Assembly: GCA_029945945.1 (NCBI GenBank)
Contig: JAQSDM010000007.1
Coordinates: 1 to 64,000 of the forward strand
DNA length: 64,000 nucleotides
Direction of reading: 5' to 3'
Origin: Algoriphagus sp.
GTDB lineage: Bacteria; Bacteroidota; Bacteroidia; Cytophagales; Cyclobacteriaceae
In this document: positions 27,171 through 35,616 of the stretch, piece after piece
Layout: the number at the start of each line of letters is the position of its first letter
How positions within the stretch are numbered: the stretch's first letter is position 1
The notes under the pieces: generated by a model
Told to the model about the DNA's origin: nothing
The model's database searches: none
What the model saw: the letters and a program-made list of their open reading frames with translations, nothing else
Made by a program: the position numbers and the translations under genes

Positions 27171-28655
27171 TTACCTGTTAATTTCCAAATAATCAGTAGG
27201 TCGCAGACTGTCATTTCTATCATATAGGTAGTTCCACTTTTTCATATACTCATCTGCCGGAAGAAACTCATCTTTTACATCGTTTAGTTTAGCTTGTAAA
27301 ATAACCTCAAGCTGGTCCTGAAGTGCGGAATAGCGCGATTGATTTACCAGGTTTAAAAGCTGAAAAGGATCTTTCTCATTGTCATACAAGAGCCAAGGAC
27401 CCTTCAAATCTCTCACATAAGTATATTTCCGGGTTCTGATTCCCCGGTATTCTCTACCTCCATTCATAAATTGCCATTCATGGAAAGGGACGGGTAAAGT
27501 GATCAATACCGCCTCATTATCTAAATCCTCTCCTCTCAAAAGTTGAGAAGAAAAGTCCTTTCCTTCCACACTTGAGGGGATTCCTAACCCGCTCAACCCC
27601 AAAAGTGTCGGCAACAGATCCGGGGTCCCGATAGGATCGAGGACAATTCTTTTTTTATTCCCGAATTTTCCAGGATAACGGATGAGCATAGGCACTTTTA
27701 TCGACTCATCCCAAGGTCTTTGTTTTTTCAAAACACCTTTTGACATCAGCATATCCCCATGCTCAGAAGTAAAAACTATAATAGTGTTCTCAGCTAAACC
27801 TGCTTTTTCCACAGCGTTCAAAAGATCACCAATCGCCTTGTCTACTGCTGTGCAATGAGCATAATATCCGGCAATGACATTTCTTGCACTATCCTGATAT
27901 TCCAAAGGCACATTGGCTCTGAGCTGAATGTTTTTAGGATCATACATGTCCTTGTATTTTTGAGGAGCCGAAAAATACGGGTCATGTGGCGGTCCGTAGG
28001 ACAAGACTAATAGAAAAGGATTGTCCTTGTTTTTTTGAATATAGCTGATGGCACTATCGGTTTGCGGAAAAACATCGTATCCTTCCCATTGTTGCTTTTG
28101 ATCCAGCTCATCGAAGTAAAAACTATTATTGTAATTATGGCTAACCTCTCTGACTTTCCAATAATCGAAGCCTTGCCTCCTTTCTTTCGGAACAGGTTTA
28201 TCTCTTCCACTGAATGGATCTTCACCGCGTTGATGCCCATTCAAATGCCATTTTCCGATATATCCGGTTTGATAGCCTTCTCTTTTGTAGATCTTCCCTA
28301 AAGTTTCAGCTTCGGTCGGAAGAGGCTTGTCATTGTAAAATATGCCGTGAGTTAAAGGGTATTGCCCAGTCAAAAAACTTGCCCTCCAAGGTGAACAAAC
28401 AGGAATGATTGAAATGGCATTTTCAAAAACCAAACTCTCAGCTGCCAGCTTATCCAAATTAGGAGTTATAACTTGGTTATTACCCGCATATCCCAATTCC
28501 TGTGCACGCCATTGGTCTGCAAAAACAAAAATGATATTTGGATGCTTTTCAGGAATATTCCCGATGTTGATCTCTGGTTCTTTCTTTAAGTTGAAAGAAA
28601 GACTCAAGACCAAAAAAGAACCTGCCCCTACCAGAATCAGATATATCCTTTTCAT
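27171..28655 (-). CDS. Exported sulfatase
   Basis: From the ATG at 28655 the protein has 494 residues (the TTG at 28673 is less likely). An N-terminal membrane/signal segment (KRIYLILVGAGSFLVLSLSF) is followed by the alkaline-phosphatase-superfamily sulfatase fold: PNIIFVFADQW, the formylglycine motif CSPWRASFLTG (Cys87, to be converted to formylglycine), GKWHLNGH, and VFTSEHGDML. This fits hydrolysis of sulfate esters, for instance on polysaccharides. No SusCD pair, glycosidase or sulfatase-maturase gene is adjacent. It lies between the intact dtd and a decayed dtd fragment, which suggests insertion or recombination. Confidence 0.92.
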   Translation of the reverse strand: MKRIYLILVGAGSFLVLSLSFNLKKEPEINIGNIPEKHPNIIFVFADQWRAQELGYAGNNQVITPNLDKLAAESLVFENAISIIPVCSPWRASFLTGQYPLTHGIFYNDKPLPTEAETLGKIYKREGYQTGYIGKWHLNGHQRGEDPFSGRDKPVPKERRQGFDYWKVREVSHNYNNSFYFDELDQKQQWEGYDVFPQTDSAISYIQKNKDNPFLLVLSYGPPHDPYFSAPQKYKDMYDPKNIQLRANVPLEYQDSARNVIAGYYAHCTAVDKAIGDLLNAVEKAGLAENTIIVFTSEHGDMLMSKGVLKKQRPWDESIKVPMLIRYPGKFGNKKRIVLDPIGTPDLLPTLLGLSGLGIPSSVEGKDFSSQLLRGEDLDNEAVLITLPVPFHEWQFMNGGREYRGIRTRKYTYVRDLKGPWLLYDNEKDPFQLLNLVNQSRYSALQDQLEVILQAKLNDVKDEFLPADEYMKKWNYLYDRNDSLRPTDYLEINR

Positions 28656-28867
28656 TAAAATATCATTTAGCAAGTGAAAATTTTGAAACAGAATAAGTAA
28701 AACCCTTTCCTTTTCAATCCTTACACTTTACTAAATTTATTTAAGCTGGTATCTGTTCCGTCCTGCCCTGACCTGATGCAGGTATAAAATTGGTAGAATG
28801 AGATTTAAAAAGCAAATTCACTTGCTTTCAACATCAATCTTAAAAAAAGAGGGTAAATCCTGAAATC

Positions 28868-29320
28868 TCAAACCTTGTTCTGACTATCCATTAGAATTGT
28901 TACCGGGCCGTCATTGACGAGCGCTATTTTCATATCTGCTCCAAATTCCCCAGTTCCAATTGGTTTTCCTAATTCAGTTTCCAGGGCAGAAATCATTTTC
29001 TCATACAAGGGAATCGCTATATCAGGTTTAGCTGCTTTGATGTAAGAAGGGCGGTTGCCTTTTTTGGTACTTGCATGAAGAGTAAACTGTGAGATGAGCA
29101 AGATTTCCCCTCCGATATCAAGCAGACTTTTATTCATGACTCCATTTTCATCCGGGAATATTCTCAGGTTCACGATTTTCTTCGAAAGCCAGGCAATATC
29201 TTCCTGACCGTCCGCCTCCTCGATGCCCAGAAGAATCAGCAATCCTGTTCCGATCTCAGCTTTGATTTTTCCTTCGATTTTCACCGAGGCTTCTGAAGCT
29301 CTTTGAATGACTGCAATCAT
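28868..29320 (-). CDS. dtd: D-aminoacyl-tRNA deacylase
   Basis: It removes D-amino acids (and glycine) mis-loaded on tRNA. The 150 residues match the usual DTD length. The active-site motifs are SQFTLHA from 77 (with the catalytic Thr80 region) and the NDGPVT motif at 136-141, matching the family NxGPVT. It overlaps the upstream NAD(P)-binding protein gene by 4 nt (29317-29320). A broken partial copy lies at 26924-27160. Confidence 0.95.
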   Translation of the reverse strand: MIAVIQRASEASVKIEGKIKAEIGTGLLILLGIEEADGQEDIAWLSKKIVNLRIFPDENGVMNKSLLDIGGEILLISQFTLHASTKKGNRPSYIKAAKPDIAIPLYEKMISALETELGKPIGTGEFGADMKIALVNDGPVTILMDSQNKV

Positions 29321-30036
29321 ACGCTTAAATCTTGCATTTGGCCGGAAGTGATTATCTCTAACGGTTGGCTATTTGAACTCATTGCAGTTTTCACCATTGC
29401 TCTTGCCACTTGATAATCGTGGATCGGGCGCATGCTTTTCCATAGTTTCAGCCAAACCAATGGCTTGGTAAAGATTTTTGCAACTTCTTCTCCTAACCTG
29501 AATTCATGGCGGCTACCTAAAAGTAACGAGGGGCGAAATAAACCCAAATACTCAAACTGAATAGCTTTCAGATCGGCTTCAACTTCACCTTTCACTTTAT
29601 TGTAATAAACCGACGAGGTCGTATCTGCACCTAAAGCGGAAATATATAGCAACTTTTTAGCTCCAAGTTTCTTTGCCCATTTGGCAAAAGAAATTACAAA
29701 ATCATGATCGACGGTGTAGAATTTTTTCTGAGATCCTGCCTGCTTAATTGTGGTACCTAATGCACAAAATGCATGAATTTCGGCCTTATTTCCCACGATT
29801 ATATCACGAAGTGAATTATATTCTCCCCCCAAAGACTGGGAAGTGAGGTTGGTTTGCCAGTCCATAGAATCTGCATAAGACATGTCTGCAACAAGCTGAA
29901 CAAGCTTTTCATGCTTTAAAGCAAGCTTTCTGCGGCCCATGCTAATAATAAAGGAGTAATCAGGGTTTTTCAATAGCTGGTGCAAAAGCTGCATCCCAAC
30001 CAAACCTGATGTACCGGATATTAAAGCGATTTTCAT
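29317..30036 (-). CDS. NAD(P)H-binding atypical SDR (TIP30/HIM1-like)
   Basis: The 239-residue protein has an N-terminal Rossmann motif SGTSGLVG (8-15) and further features of the extended/atypical SDR group: FCALGTTIKQAGSQKKFYTVDHDFV and the YYNKVKGEVEADL motif with the Tyr/Lys pair. It resembles oxidoreductases of the HTATIP2 (TIP30) type, with no known substrate here. The 4-nt overlap with dtd indicates one operon. Confidence 0.82.
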   Translation of the reverse strand: MKIALISGTSGLVGMQLLHQLLKNPDYSFIISMGRRKLALKHEKLVQLVADMSYADSMDWQTNLTSQSLGGEYNSLRDIIVGNKAEIHAFCALGTTIKQAGSQKKFYTVDHDFVISFAKWAKKLGAKKLLYISALGADTTSSVYYNKVKGEVEADLKAIQFEYLGLFRPSLLLGSRHEFRLGEEVAKIFTKPLVWLKLWKSMRPIHDYQVARAMVKTAMSSNSQPLEIITSGQMQDLSV

Positions 30037-30179
30037 AAAAGTGAATTTTTCTGGATCAAGTGATTAGTATATGTTCCCAGAGCTTACTTTTTCCCTTCGG
30101 AAACCAAAATAGATTTCAATGGGAAATGTCTGTCAACAGAAGTTGATTAACCATTCAAAATGATGCCGCGATTGACTTT

Positions 30180-30599
30180 TCAGGATTGAACCTTACTTTT
30201 CTCCCAATCTAAAAATTTCTCCACTTCATTTTTGAGCTTGGCATAAACTGCCAATACAACGGATACATCATCTGCGAATCCCATAAATCCCAGAAAATCT
30301 GGAATAAAATCAACTGGAGAAAGGAAATAAACTAAAGCCAGCAAAAGCAACCCCAGTGTACTTCCGGATAGTTTATGCGTTCCTGAAAAATGAGCCATTA
30401 CCATTCTGATAAAAATCGAAACGGGATCTATCAGCATTTTTACCTTCGGATGTTCTCCAAACTTGGCAATTTTTCTCCCCACATTAGAGAGCAATTCCCT
30501 CACTTTTGATTCTTGTCCGGCAAGGGCTTGAACTTGCTTTCCAAAAAGGGATTTAGCCTTTTCAAGAATATCGGTTGCTTTAGTCTTAATGGTGGTCAT
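30180..30599 (-). CDS. DUF1232 (YkvA-like) protein
   Basis: The 139-residue protein has a DUF1232 core at about 83-119: LLLALVYFLSPVDFIPDFLG with MGFADDVSVVLA. The N-terminal part is helical with amphipathic segments; the core is probably membrane-associated. No function is established for the family. It is 1 nt downstream of the gene at 30601, so the two are surely one operon. Confidence 0.88.
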   Translation of the reverse strand: MTTIKTKATDILEKAKSLFGKQVQALAGQESKVRELLSNVGRKIAKFGEHPKVKMLIDPVSIFIRMVMAHFSGTHKLSGSTLGLLLLALVYFLSPVDFIPDFLGFMGFADDVSVVLAVYAKLKNEVEKFLDWEKSKVQS

Positions 30600-30600
30600 G

Positions 30601-31122
30601 TCAGAAATAGATATTGATTTCAGATTTTACTTGCTTCAGCGCAAATGCTATCGCATCGTTCTTTCTCTCCAAAGATTGTGCAAAAATGGCTTTGGCCAGA
30701 TCAATTCCGGGAGCATCACCTTCCATCATCTGTCTACTTAGGTTGAGGATAGTGGTGACTTCTTCCACCGCTCTTTTCACCGCTTCCCACGTCTCTTCTG
30801 AGAAATATACCTGCTGCGAAAAATTATGGTTAAACTCCTCCCTTACCTCAGCGAGCAAAAGAGAATACAGCTCTGCAGATGTGTAGGCTGCAGGAGTGGA
30901 GCGACGAACCAGGTTATTGGGAGTAATCCTCTCAAGAAGAAGGCAAAGTCTCTCCGCCGCTTGAAGGCGAATCGGAAGTACAGTCTGAGAATTTTGAGTT
31001 TTCAGTTCCACGATCATTTTTTCTCTGTCTTTGGAAAGGAAAGAAATAACAACCAGGTACATGCCGTATAATACAATACTGGCTGGTAAAAGAATCTTAA
31101 GTAAATCTACGATGTAATCCAT
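30601..31122 (-). CDS. Hypothetical membrane-anchored protein
   Basis: From the ATG at 31122 the protein has 173 residues (a TTG at 31152 is less likely). It has one N-terminal transmembrane helix (about 6-26, ILLPASIVLYGMYLVVI) and a helical cytosolic remainder with many charged residues, for example QAAERLCLLLERITPNNLVRR. I have seen this architecture in Bacteroidota proteins of unknown function. It is directly followed by the DUF1232 gene. Confidence 0.78.
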   Translation of the reverse strand: MDYIVDLLKILLPASIVLYGMYLVVISFLSKDREKMIVELKTQNSQTVLPIRLQAAERLCLLLERITPNNLVRRSTPAAYTSAELYSLLLAEVREEFNHNFSQQVYFSEETWEAVKRAVEEVTTILNLSRQMMEGDAPGIDLAKAIFAQSLERKNDAIAFALKQVKSEINIYF

Positions 31123-31234
31123 TTTATGTCTAATTGACTCGAATATCCACAAATTATCCCTGTCTTAAAACCTGAAGGAATGATAAATTTGAAAATCGAA
31201 CGAACCAAATCCCTGCCAAAAACCTTTTTCTCCC

Positions 31235-31549
31235 ATGATTGTCCCGGTAAAAATTACAGAAAAAGCAGAGTCTGAGATCAAAAACATCATGGCAACCAAA
31301 AACATCCCGGCAGATTACCATCTGCGTGTGGGTGTTAAAGGCGGAGGTTGCGGCGGAATGTCTTATGCGTTGGGATTTGACAAACCAAAAACGGAGGATC
31401 AGCAATTTGAAATTTCAGGAATCCCGGTCCTGATTGAAAAGAGGCACTTAATGTTTCTGATGGGAATGCAGATTGATTTTTTCGAAGGCGATGAAGCCAG
31501 AGGATTTACTTTTATCAATCCGGATATTCCAAAAAGACACGACGTTTGA
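31235..31549 (+). CDS. HesB/IscA-fold protein lacking the C-terminal cysteine pair
   Basis: The 104-residue protein has the HesB/IscA fold and the first conserved cysteine (C39 in GGGCGGMSYALGFD), but where the canonical CxC lies the sequence reads INPDIPKRHDV. It therefore keeps one of three cluster-ligand cysteines. The rest of the fold pattern, including GFTFINP, is intact, so it is not a broken gene. It may be a diverged carrier that dimerises with another A-type protein, or a protein with a new role. The canonical relative in this window is at 8189. Confidence 0.85.
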   Translation: MIVPVKITEKAESEIKNIMATKNIPADYHLRVGVKGGGCGGMSYALGFDKPKTEDQQFEISGIPVLIEKRHLMFLMGMQIDFFEGDEARGFTFINPDIPKRHDV

Positions 31550-31589
31550 TTTTTTGATTAATTTCATTTGAAATTAATCCTCAGCAACT

Positions 31590-32084
31590 ATGAAAACCCT
31601 CCTGATAATTCCAGTATTGTTCCTTTTTGCCACTGCTTCATTTTCCCAAGTCAAGACGTTAGAAAAGGACCAAACTCCCGGAAAAGGCAAAGTTGAAGAT
31701 CTAAGTTGGATAGAAGGCGTTTGGGCCGGAACAGGATTGGGAGGAGATTGCGAGGAAGTTTGGATGCCCGCTGTGGATGGTCATATGATCGGCACTTTTC
31801 GATTCTGGGAAGATGGCAAACTGGTGTTTTCCGAGTTCATGAACATCGTCCAGGAAGGCGAAACCTTCTCCATGAAGCTAAAGCATTTCAATCCGGACCT
31901 TTCCCCTTGGGAGGAAAATGACAAATGGACGACATTTCGATTGGTTGAAATCGGAGAAAATTTCGTGTCGTTTAGCGGGTTGAAGATGCAGCGAATCGGC
32001 GATGAAATGATCCTTCAACTTGCCCTCACCGAAAATGGAGTACGAAGAATCGAAGAATTCAAGTACAAGAAAAAGGCGTTTTGA
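31590..32084 (+). CDS. Exported DUF6265-like protein
   Basis: The 164-residue protein has a signal peptide (MKTLLIIPVLFLFATASFSQ) and a beta-rich mature part resembling DUF6265: LSWIEGVWAGTGLGGDCEEVW, VDGHMIGTFRFWEDGKLVFSEF, and FSMKLKHFNPDLSPWEEND. It looks like a lipocalin/calycin-type ligand-binding fold, with no known ligand. It follows the HesB-like gene by 40 nt on the same strand. Confidence 0.8.
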   Translation: MKTLLIIPVLFLFATASFSQVKTLEKDQTPGKGKVEDLSWIEGVWAGTGLGGDCEEVWMPAVDGHMIGTFRFWEDGKLVFSEFMNIVQEGETFSMKLKHFNPDLSPWEENDKWTTFRLVEIGENFVSFSGLKMQRIGDEMILQLALTENGVRRIEEFKYKKKAF

Positions 32085-32238
32085 GGATCTTGAGTAAGGA
32101 TTCAAGATTCTCCAAGAACAATACCGCTTGCAGTTCCCTAATCATAACATCTGAACAGTATTGGATATAAGTAAGATCTTGGAACTAAAATTTAAACTAA
32201 TCGTACTATAGTTTATCTTTCCTTTTAACTCTTTCAGC

Positions 32239-32781
32239 ATGAAAAATTTTCTCCTAATTGCCGGAATTCTTTTTACGTTGGTTTCCTGCAAAAGCTCTGA
32301 CTCCGTCACTTCTGATCAAGGCAACAAATCCTCCGAAAAATTAACTGTCGATCAAATCACTAAATCAGATGATTTGGCTGAAAAAAAAACCTTCAAAGTG
32401 ATCGAGGCGAAGGATGCCACGAAAAATACTGATCAGGTAAACCGGATTTTTGAAAAGAAACTAATTGAAAATGGCTTTGCTCAGGTGGATGAAAACCCTG
32501 AACTTTTGATTCAGAGTGTGATTGCTTCGGTAGATTTTGAAACAGAGATTTTAAAAACCAGCGCCTTCACCGCTCCAGGCAGTAATTTTGGCCGTTCTCC
32601 AACTTTTCGACCACACATAGAATCAGGTCAATTTGGCAAAGTTATTTTCTTGATTCAGGATGCAAAAACCAACGAAGTCTTGTGGATGGGAACCGGTACG
32701 GGTGTCTTAACTGCCAATGAGGTACTCAATTCCAAGGAAATCAAATCCGCTCTGGACCAATTGATCGCTGGTCTGAAATAG
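32239..32781 (+). CDS. DUF4136-type lipoprotein
   Basis: The 180-residue protein has a lipoprotein signal with lipobox LVSC (Cys17). The mature part fits DUF4136: a lead beta strand (AEKKTFKVIEA), helix VNRIFEKKLIENGFAQVDENPELLIQSVIA, and a conserved tail GKVIFLIQDAKTNEVLWMGTGTGVL. Function unknown; probably anchored in the outer membrane. A TAnnTTTC-type box (TATCTTTC, 32213-32220) precedes it and could be the promoter. Confidence 0.75.
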   Translation: MKNFLLIAGILFTLVSCKSSDSVTSDQGNKSSEKLTVDQITKSDDLAEKKTFKVIEAKDATKNTDQVNRIFEKKLIENGFAQVDENPELLIQSVIASVDFETEILKTSAFTAPGSNFGRSPTFRPHIESGQFGKVIFLIQDAKTNEVLWMGTGTGVLTANEVLNSKEIKSALDQLIAGLK

Positions 32782-32809
32782 GGTGACTCTGAAATTTTTC
32801 ACTCATTCC

Positions 32810-32846
32810 AAAAGGATGGTTTTCAATCAGAAAGCCATCCTTTTTT
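32810..32846. terminator. Bidirectional intrinsic terminator
   Basis: AAAAGGATGG pairs with CCATCCTTTT around a 15-nt loop, with T-tracts on both strands, between two convergent genes. Confidence 0.8.
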
Positions 32847-32849
32847 GAT

Positions 32850-33308
32850 TCAAAAATCCTCAAATCCTGGCTTCACATTGTCCCAAAACTCATCCAAAGC
32901 GATGATTCTCGGTTTCAAAAATGAGATGATTGCCGGCCAATCACTTTCCTCCATCACATTGACATTTGGCAGGACCTTTTCGATTTTGGATATCGTCTGC
33001 CCCATTTCATTGGTGGAATGAAGCTTCCAATCCCAGTCCTCTCCTGTCGAAGCGAAAAGTAATTTTTTAAATTCCCGAAACTGATCAAAATAAAGCTCCT
33101 GCATTTCTTCATCAGAATGGGCAATTTCTATCCCGATTGAGGCAAATTCCCGCTCAGCTTTCATTCGGAAATAAATGTCTTTTACCCCGGTTTTATAATT
33201 AGCCCATTTTGTTTTGTAGCCTTGGGCATCGGGAACAGGCTTCATGTATTGCCCAAACGTAATCCAAAATTCTGTTCGAATTCGGGAAGATTCAGCCTTG
33301 TTATACAT
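32850..33308 (-). CDS. DUF4268 protein
   Basis: The 152-residue cytosolic protein matches the DUF4268 pattern: RTEFWITFGQYM, then KTKWANYKTGVKDIYFRM, a helical middle, and WPAIISFLKPRIIALDEFWDNVK near the end. The domain resembles a restriction-endonuclease-like fold in some relatives, but no active-site motif is clear here. It is 5 nt downstream of folB on the same strand. Confidence 0.82.
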   Translation of the reverse strand: MYNKAESSRIRTEFWITFGQYMKPVPDAQGYKTKWANYKTGVKDIYFRMKAEREFASIGIEIAHSDEEMQELYFDQFREFKKLLFASTGEDWDWKLHSTNEMGQTISKIEKVLPNVNVMEESDWPAIISFLKPRIIALDEFWDNVKPGFEDF

Positions 33309-33313
33309 AGATT

Positions 33314-33685
33314 TTATTCGCCGGGATAGTCTTCCGGATAACTGACTGTGACAGAGGAAAACTTCACCAAACCACCCAAAGCCGGATGATGCTTTTTTAG
33401 GGTAAGAGTAATTCGGGTTGCCTTCGGATAAGCTTCCAAAATATCGGAAATGATCACGTGACCAAGGTGCTCAAGCAACTTCACCCGCACGTCCATCCTT
33501 GCTTTGATAAGTTGGTAAAGCTTGCCATAATCCACCGTGTATTTCAACTCATCGCGAATCATGGCATCTCTGAAATCTGTCTCAAGCTCCAGATCCAGTG
33601 TGAATCTGTTTCCCAAAACAGATTCTTCAGGATAGGCTCCATGATAGGCATGAAACTCGATTCCTTCGAGTGAAACTTTCCCCAT
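33314..33685 (-). CDS. folB: Dihydroneopterin aldolase
   Basis: It cleaves 7,8-dihydroneopterin to 6-hydroxymethyl-dihydropterin and glycolaldehyde in folate synthesis. The 123 residues match the family length, with FHAYHGAYPEE at 11-21 (pterin-site Glu), VDYGKLY at 51-57, LLEHLGHVI with Glu72 contacting the pterin, and LTLKKHHPALGG with the catalytic Lys98 (or Lys97). No other folate genes adjoin it. It is 2 nt downstream of the DivIVA-like gene, so probably in one transcript with it. Confidence 0.95.
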   Translation of the reverse strand: MGKVSLEGIEFHAYHGAYPEESVLGNRFTLDLELETDFRDAMIRDELKYTVDYGKLYQLIKARMDVRVKLLEHLGHVIISDILEAYPKATRITLTLKKHHPALGGLVKFSSVTVSYPEDYPGE

Positions 33686-33687
33686 TT

Positions 33688-34662
33688 CTATAAATCGTCA
33701 AAAAATGACCCTGATTGTTTCTTTGAGTCCTCTGCTGCTTTTGGCAATTCATCAACTTGTCTTGGGGCTATTGTCTCCATCTTTGGGTTCTCAGCAATAA
33801 CCGGGATTTCCTCAATTTCCTCTTCTTCGATTTCTTCAGGAAGCTCTTCGGGAATTTCTTCCATGACCTCTTCTTCTACCTGGATATCAGGAGCCTGATC
33901 GTGAATTTCGAGTTCCTCTTCCTCTTCCAGGATTTCCTCCACAGGTCTTTCATCTGCCAAAATTTCTTCTTCGGTCACCATCACGGGTTCTGGAGCTAGA
34001 GCTTGAACAGGCGCAACCTGAGAAGCGATAGTTGTAATATTTGCCAGGACGAATGAATTGGAACGGCTCAATTCCTCGATCGCACGCTGATGCGCTTTGG
34101 CATCTATTCGGGTGAAATGAGACTCAGAAAGATCTATTTGATTTAAGGCATCCTGAGAAAGCCGCTTCAGGCTTTTCACCAATAATTCTCTTTGCTCCAC
34201 AAGTCCTTCGTAGCTGCGAACCAATCCTTGCATGCTTTCGCGAAGCTCAAGAATGGTGTCTTTTGCTTTTTTCTCAGCCGCAGCTATCAAAATTGATGAT
34301 TGCTCTTCTGCTTGCTTTCTTGCCTGAGTCAGTACTTGATTTGCATGGGCATTCGCATGCTCAGCGGTATGATTTGCCTCGGCGATGATCAGGTCAGCAG
34401 CCTCATTGGCTTCTTCGATGATGCTTGCTCCTGTATCCTCAGCGGTCTTTAGTGTTCTGAAAAGTGAATCCTCCACATCCTTGAGCCTTTTTGCTTCGGC
34501 CTCCGTGTTTTGAAGTTTTGTTCTTAGCTCCATATTTTCCTGATGAAGTTTTTCTACCACCTCACTGACTTCGTCTAAAAATGAAGCTACTTCTTTCTTT
34601 TCATAGCCTCTGAAACCGGTTTCAAAGGAGCGTTGCCTGATGGCTGCTGGGGTTATTTTCAT
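33688..34662 (-). CDS. DivIVA-domain coiled-coil protein
   Basis: The 324-residue protein starts with a DivIVA-type N-terminus (MKITPAAIRQRSFETGFRGY, EKKEVASFLDEVSEVV), followed by a long coiled coil (about 30-200, with the repeated helix of Ala/Glu residues), and an acidic tail from about 225 (repeats of EE, EEI and EEEE) ending FFDDL. DivIVA-type proteins mark membrane curvature or poles in Gram-positives; the role in Bacteroidota is unknown. It follows the WD40 protein by 3 nt, and folB by 2 nt. Confidence 0.85.
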   Translation of the reverse strand: MKITPAAIRQRSFETGFRGYEKKEVASFLDEVSEVVEKLHQENMELRTKLQNTEAEAKRLKDVEDSLFRTLKTAEDTGASIIEEANEAADLIIAEANHTAEHANAHANQVLTQARKQAEEQSSILIAAAEKKAKDTILELRESMQGLVRSYEGLVEQRELLVKSLKRLSQDALNQIDLSESHFTRIDAKAHQRAIEELSRSNSFVLANITTIASQVAPVQALAPEPVMVTEEEILADERPVEEILEEEEELEIHDQAPDIQVEEEVMEEIPEELPEEIEEEEIEEIPVIAENPKMETIAPRQVDELPKAAEDSKKQSGSFFDDL

Positions 34663-34665
34663 AGG

Positions 34666-35580
34666 TTAACTTTCTTCTATTTGCCAAATGGAAATGGTAC
34701 GGTCGTCTGATACTGAAATAACTTGTCCTTGGTAGGTACTCCAGATTACTTTATTGATAGAAGTGCCATGTCCGGCATTTCTTGCTTTATCGATTACTTT
34801 AAGGAGCTTTTTGTCGGCGGCATCCCAAACTTTGATGGATTTGTCCATCGAGCAGGAGACCAAATATTTACCGTCATCTTTGAAATATAAGTAATTAATA
34901 GCATACAAATGAGCCACTATACTCTCTGAAAGCAGGTAATCATTACTATTCCAAAACTTGAGTTGCGCATCTCTGGAACCACTCACCAAGGTCTGCTCAT
35001 CAGGCGAATAAGACAACCCAAAAACTGAATTGGTATGCCCTGTCAGACTTGCCACAGGTTGGTAATCATTCACAAGGTCCAGGATTTTGATCGTGTGATC
35101 ACTTAAACCAATGGCTATTTGACGCTTTTCACGAGCAATTGCCAATACACGGATACTTTTTGAACTTAGCTTGATATGTTTGAGAATGGATCGTTCTTCA
35201 ATGTTCAGGATGATCAGAACACCGTCTCCCGTGCCAACATAGACCTCGTTGCCGTAGACTTTGATGTCAAATATGGCCTGATCGGTAAGCTTGAGAGACC
35301 AAATTTCCTTATTCTCATGCAGATCAATAACATGGATTCCTTCGAAATTATGCCCAATAAAAAGCAAGTTTCGCTCTTTATCTACTTCCAGGGCATACAC
35401 TGAATGGGGAAGTTTAGCGATGAGTTTGCCATCTTTTGGATTATCCAAATCCCACTCCACCACCATACCGTCACCTGCACCTGTATAAAAAAATCGGGGA
35501 TCACTCCCCTCAGTTAAGGCATAAATGCAATCGTTGTGCCCGGTCAGGGTATGTAATTTATTTACTTGAATTTTTGACAT
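34666..35580 (-). CDS. WD40-repeat protein
   Basis: The 304-residue cytosolic protein contains about six to seven WD40 beta-propeller blades; clear ones are LTGHTNSVFGLSYSPDEQTLV SGSRD, NYLYFKDDGKYLVSCSMDKSIKVWD and INKVIWSTYQGQVISVSDDRTISIW. No signal peptide. It probably acts as an interaction platform. It starts 36 nt from the divergent phosphopantetheinyl transferase and is followed tightly by the DivIVA-like gene. Confidence 0.9.
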   Translation of the reverse strand: MSKIQVNKLHTLTGHNDCIYALTEGSDPRFFYTGAGDGMVVEWDLDNPKDGKLIAKLPHSVYALEVDKERNLLFIGHNFEGIHVIDLHENKEIWSLKLTDQAIFDIKVYGNEVYVGTGDGVLIILNIEERSILKHIKLSSKSIRVLAIAREKRQIAIGLSDHTIKILDLVNDYQPVASLTGHTNSVFGLSYSPDEQTLVSGSRDAQLKFWNSNDYLLSESIVAHLYAINYLYFKDDGKYLVSCSMDKSIKVWDAADKKLLKVIDKARNAGHGTSINKVIWSTYQGQVISVSDDRTISIWQIEES

Positions 35581-35616
35581 ATATTGGACTGAGACTTAGC
35601 GGAGCCCTTTTGGCCT

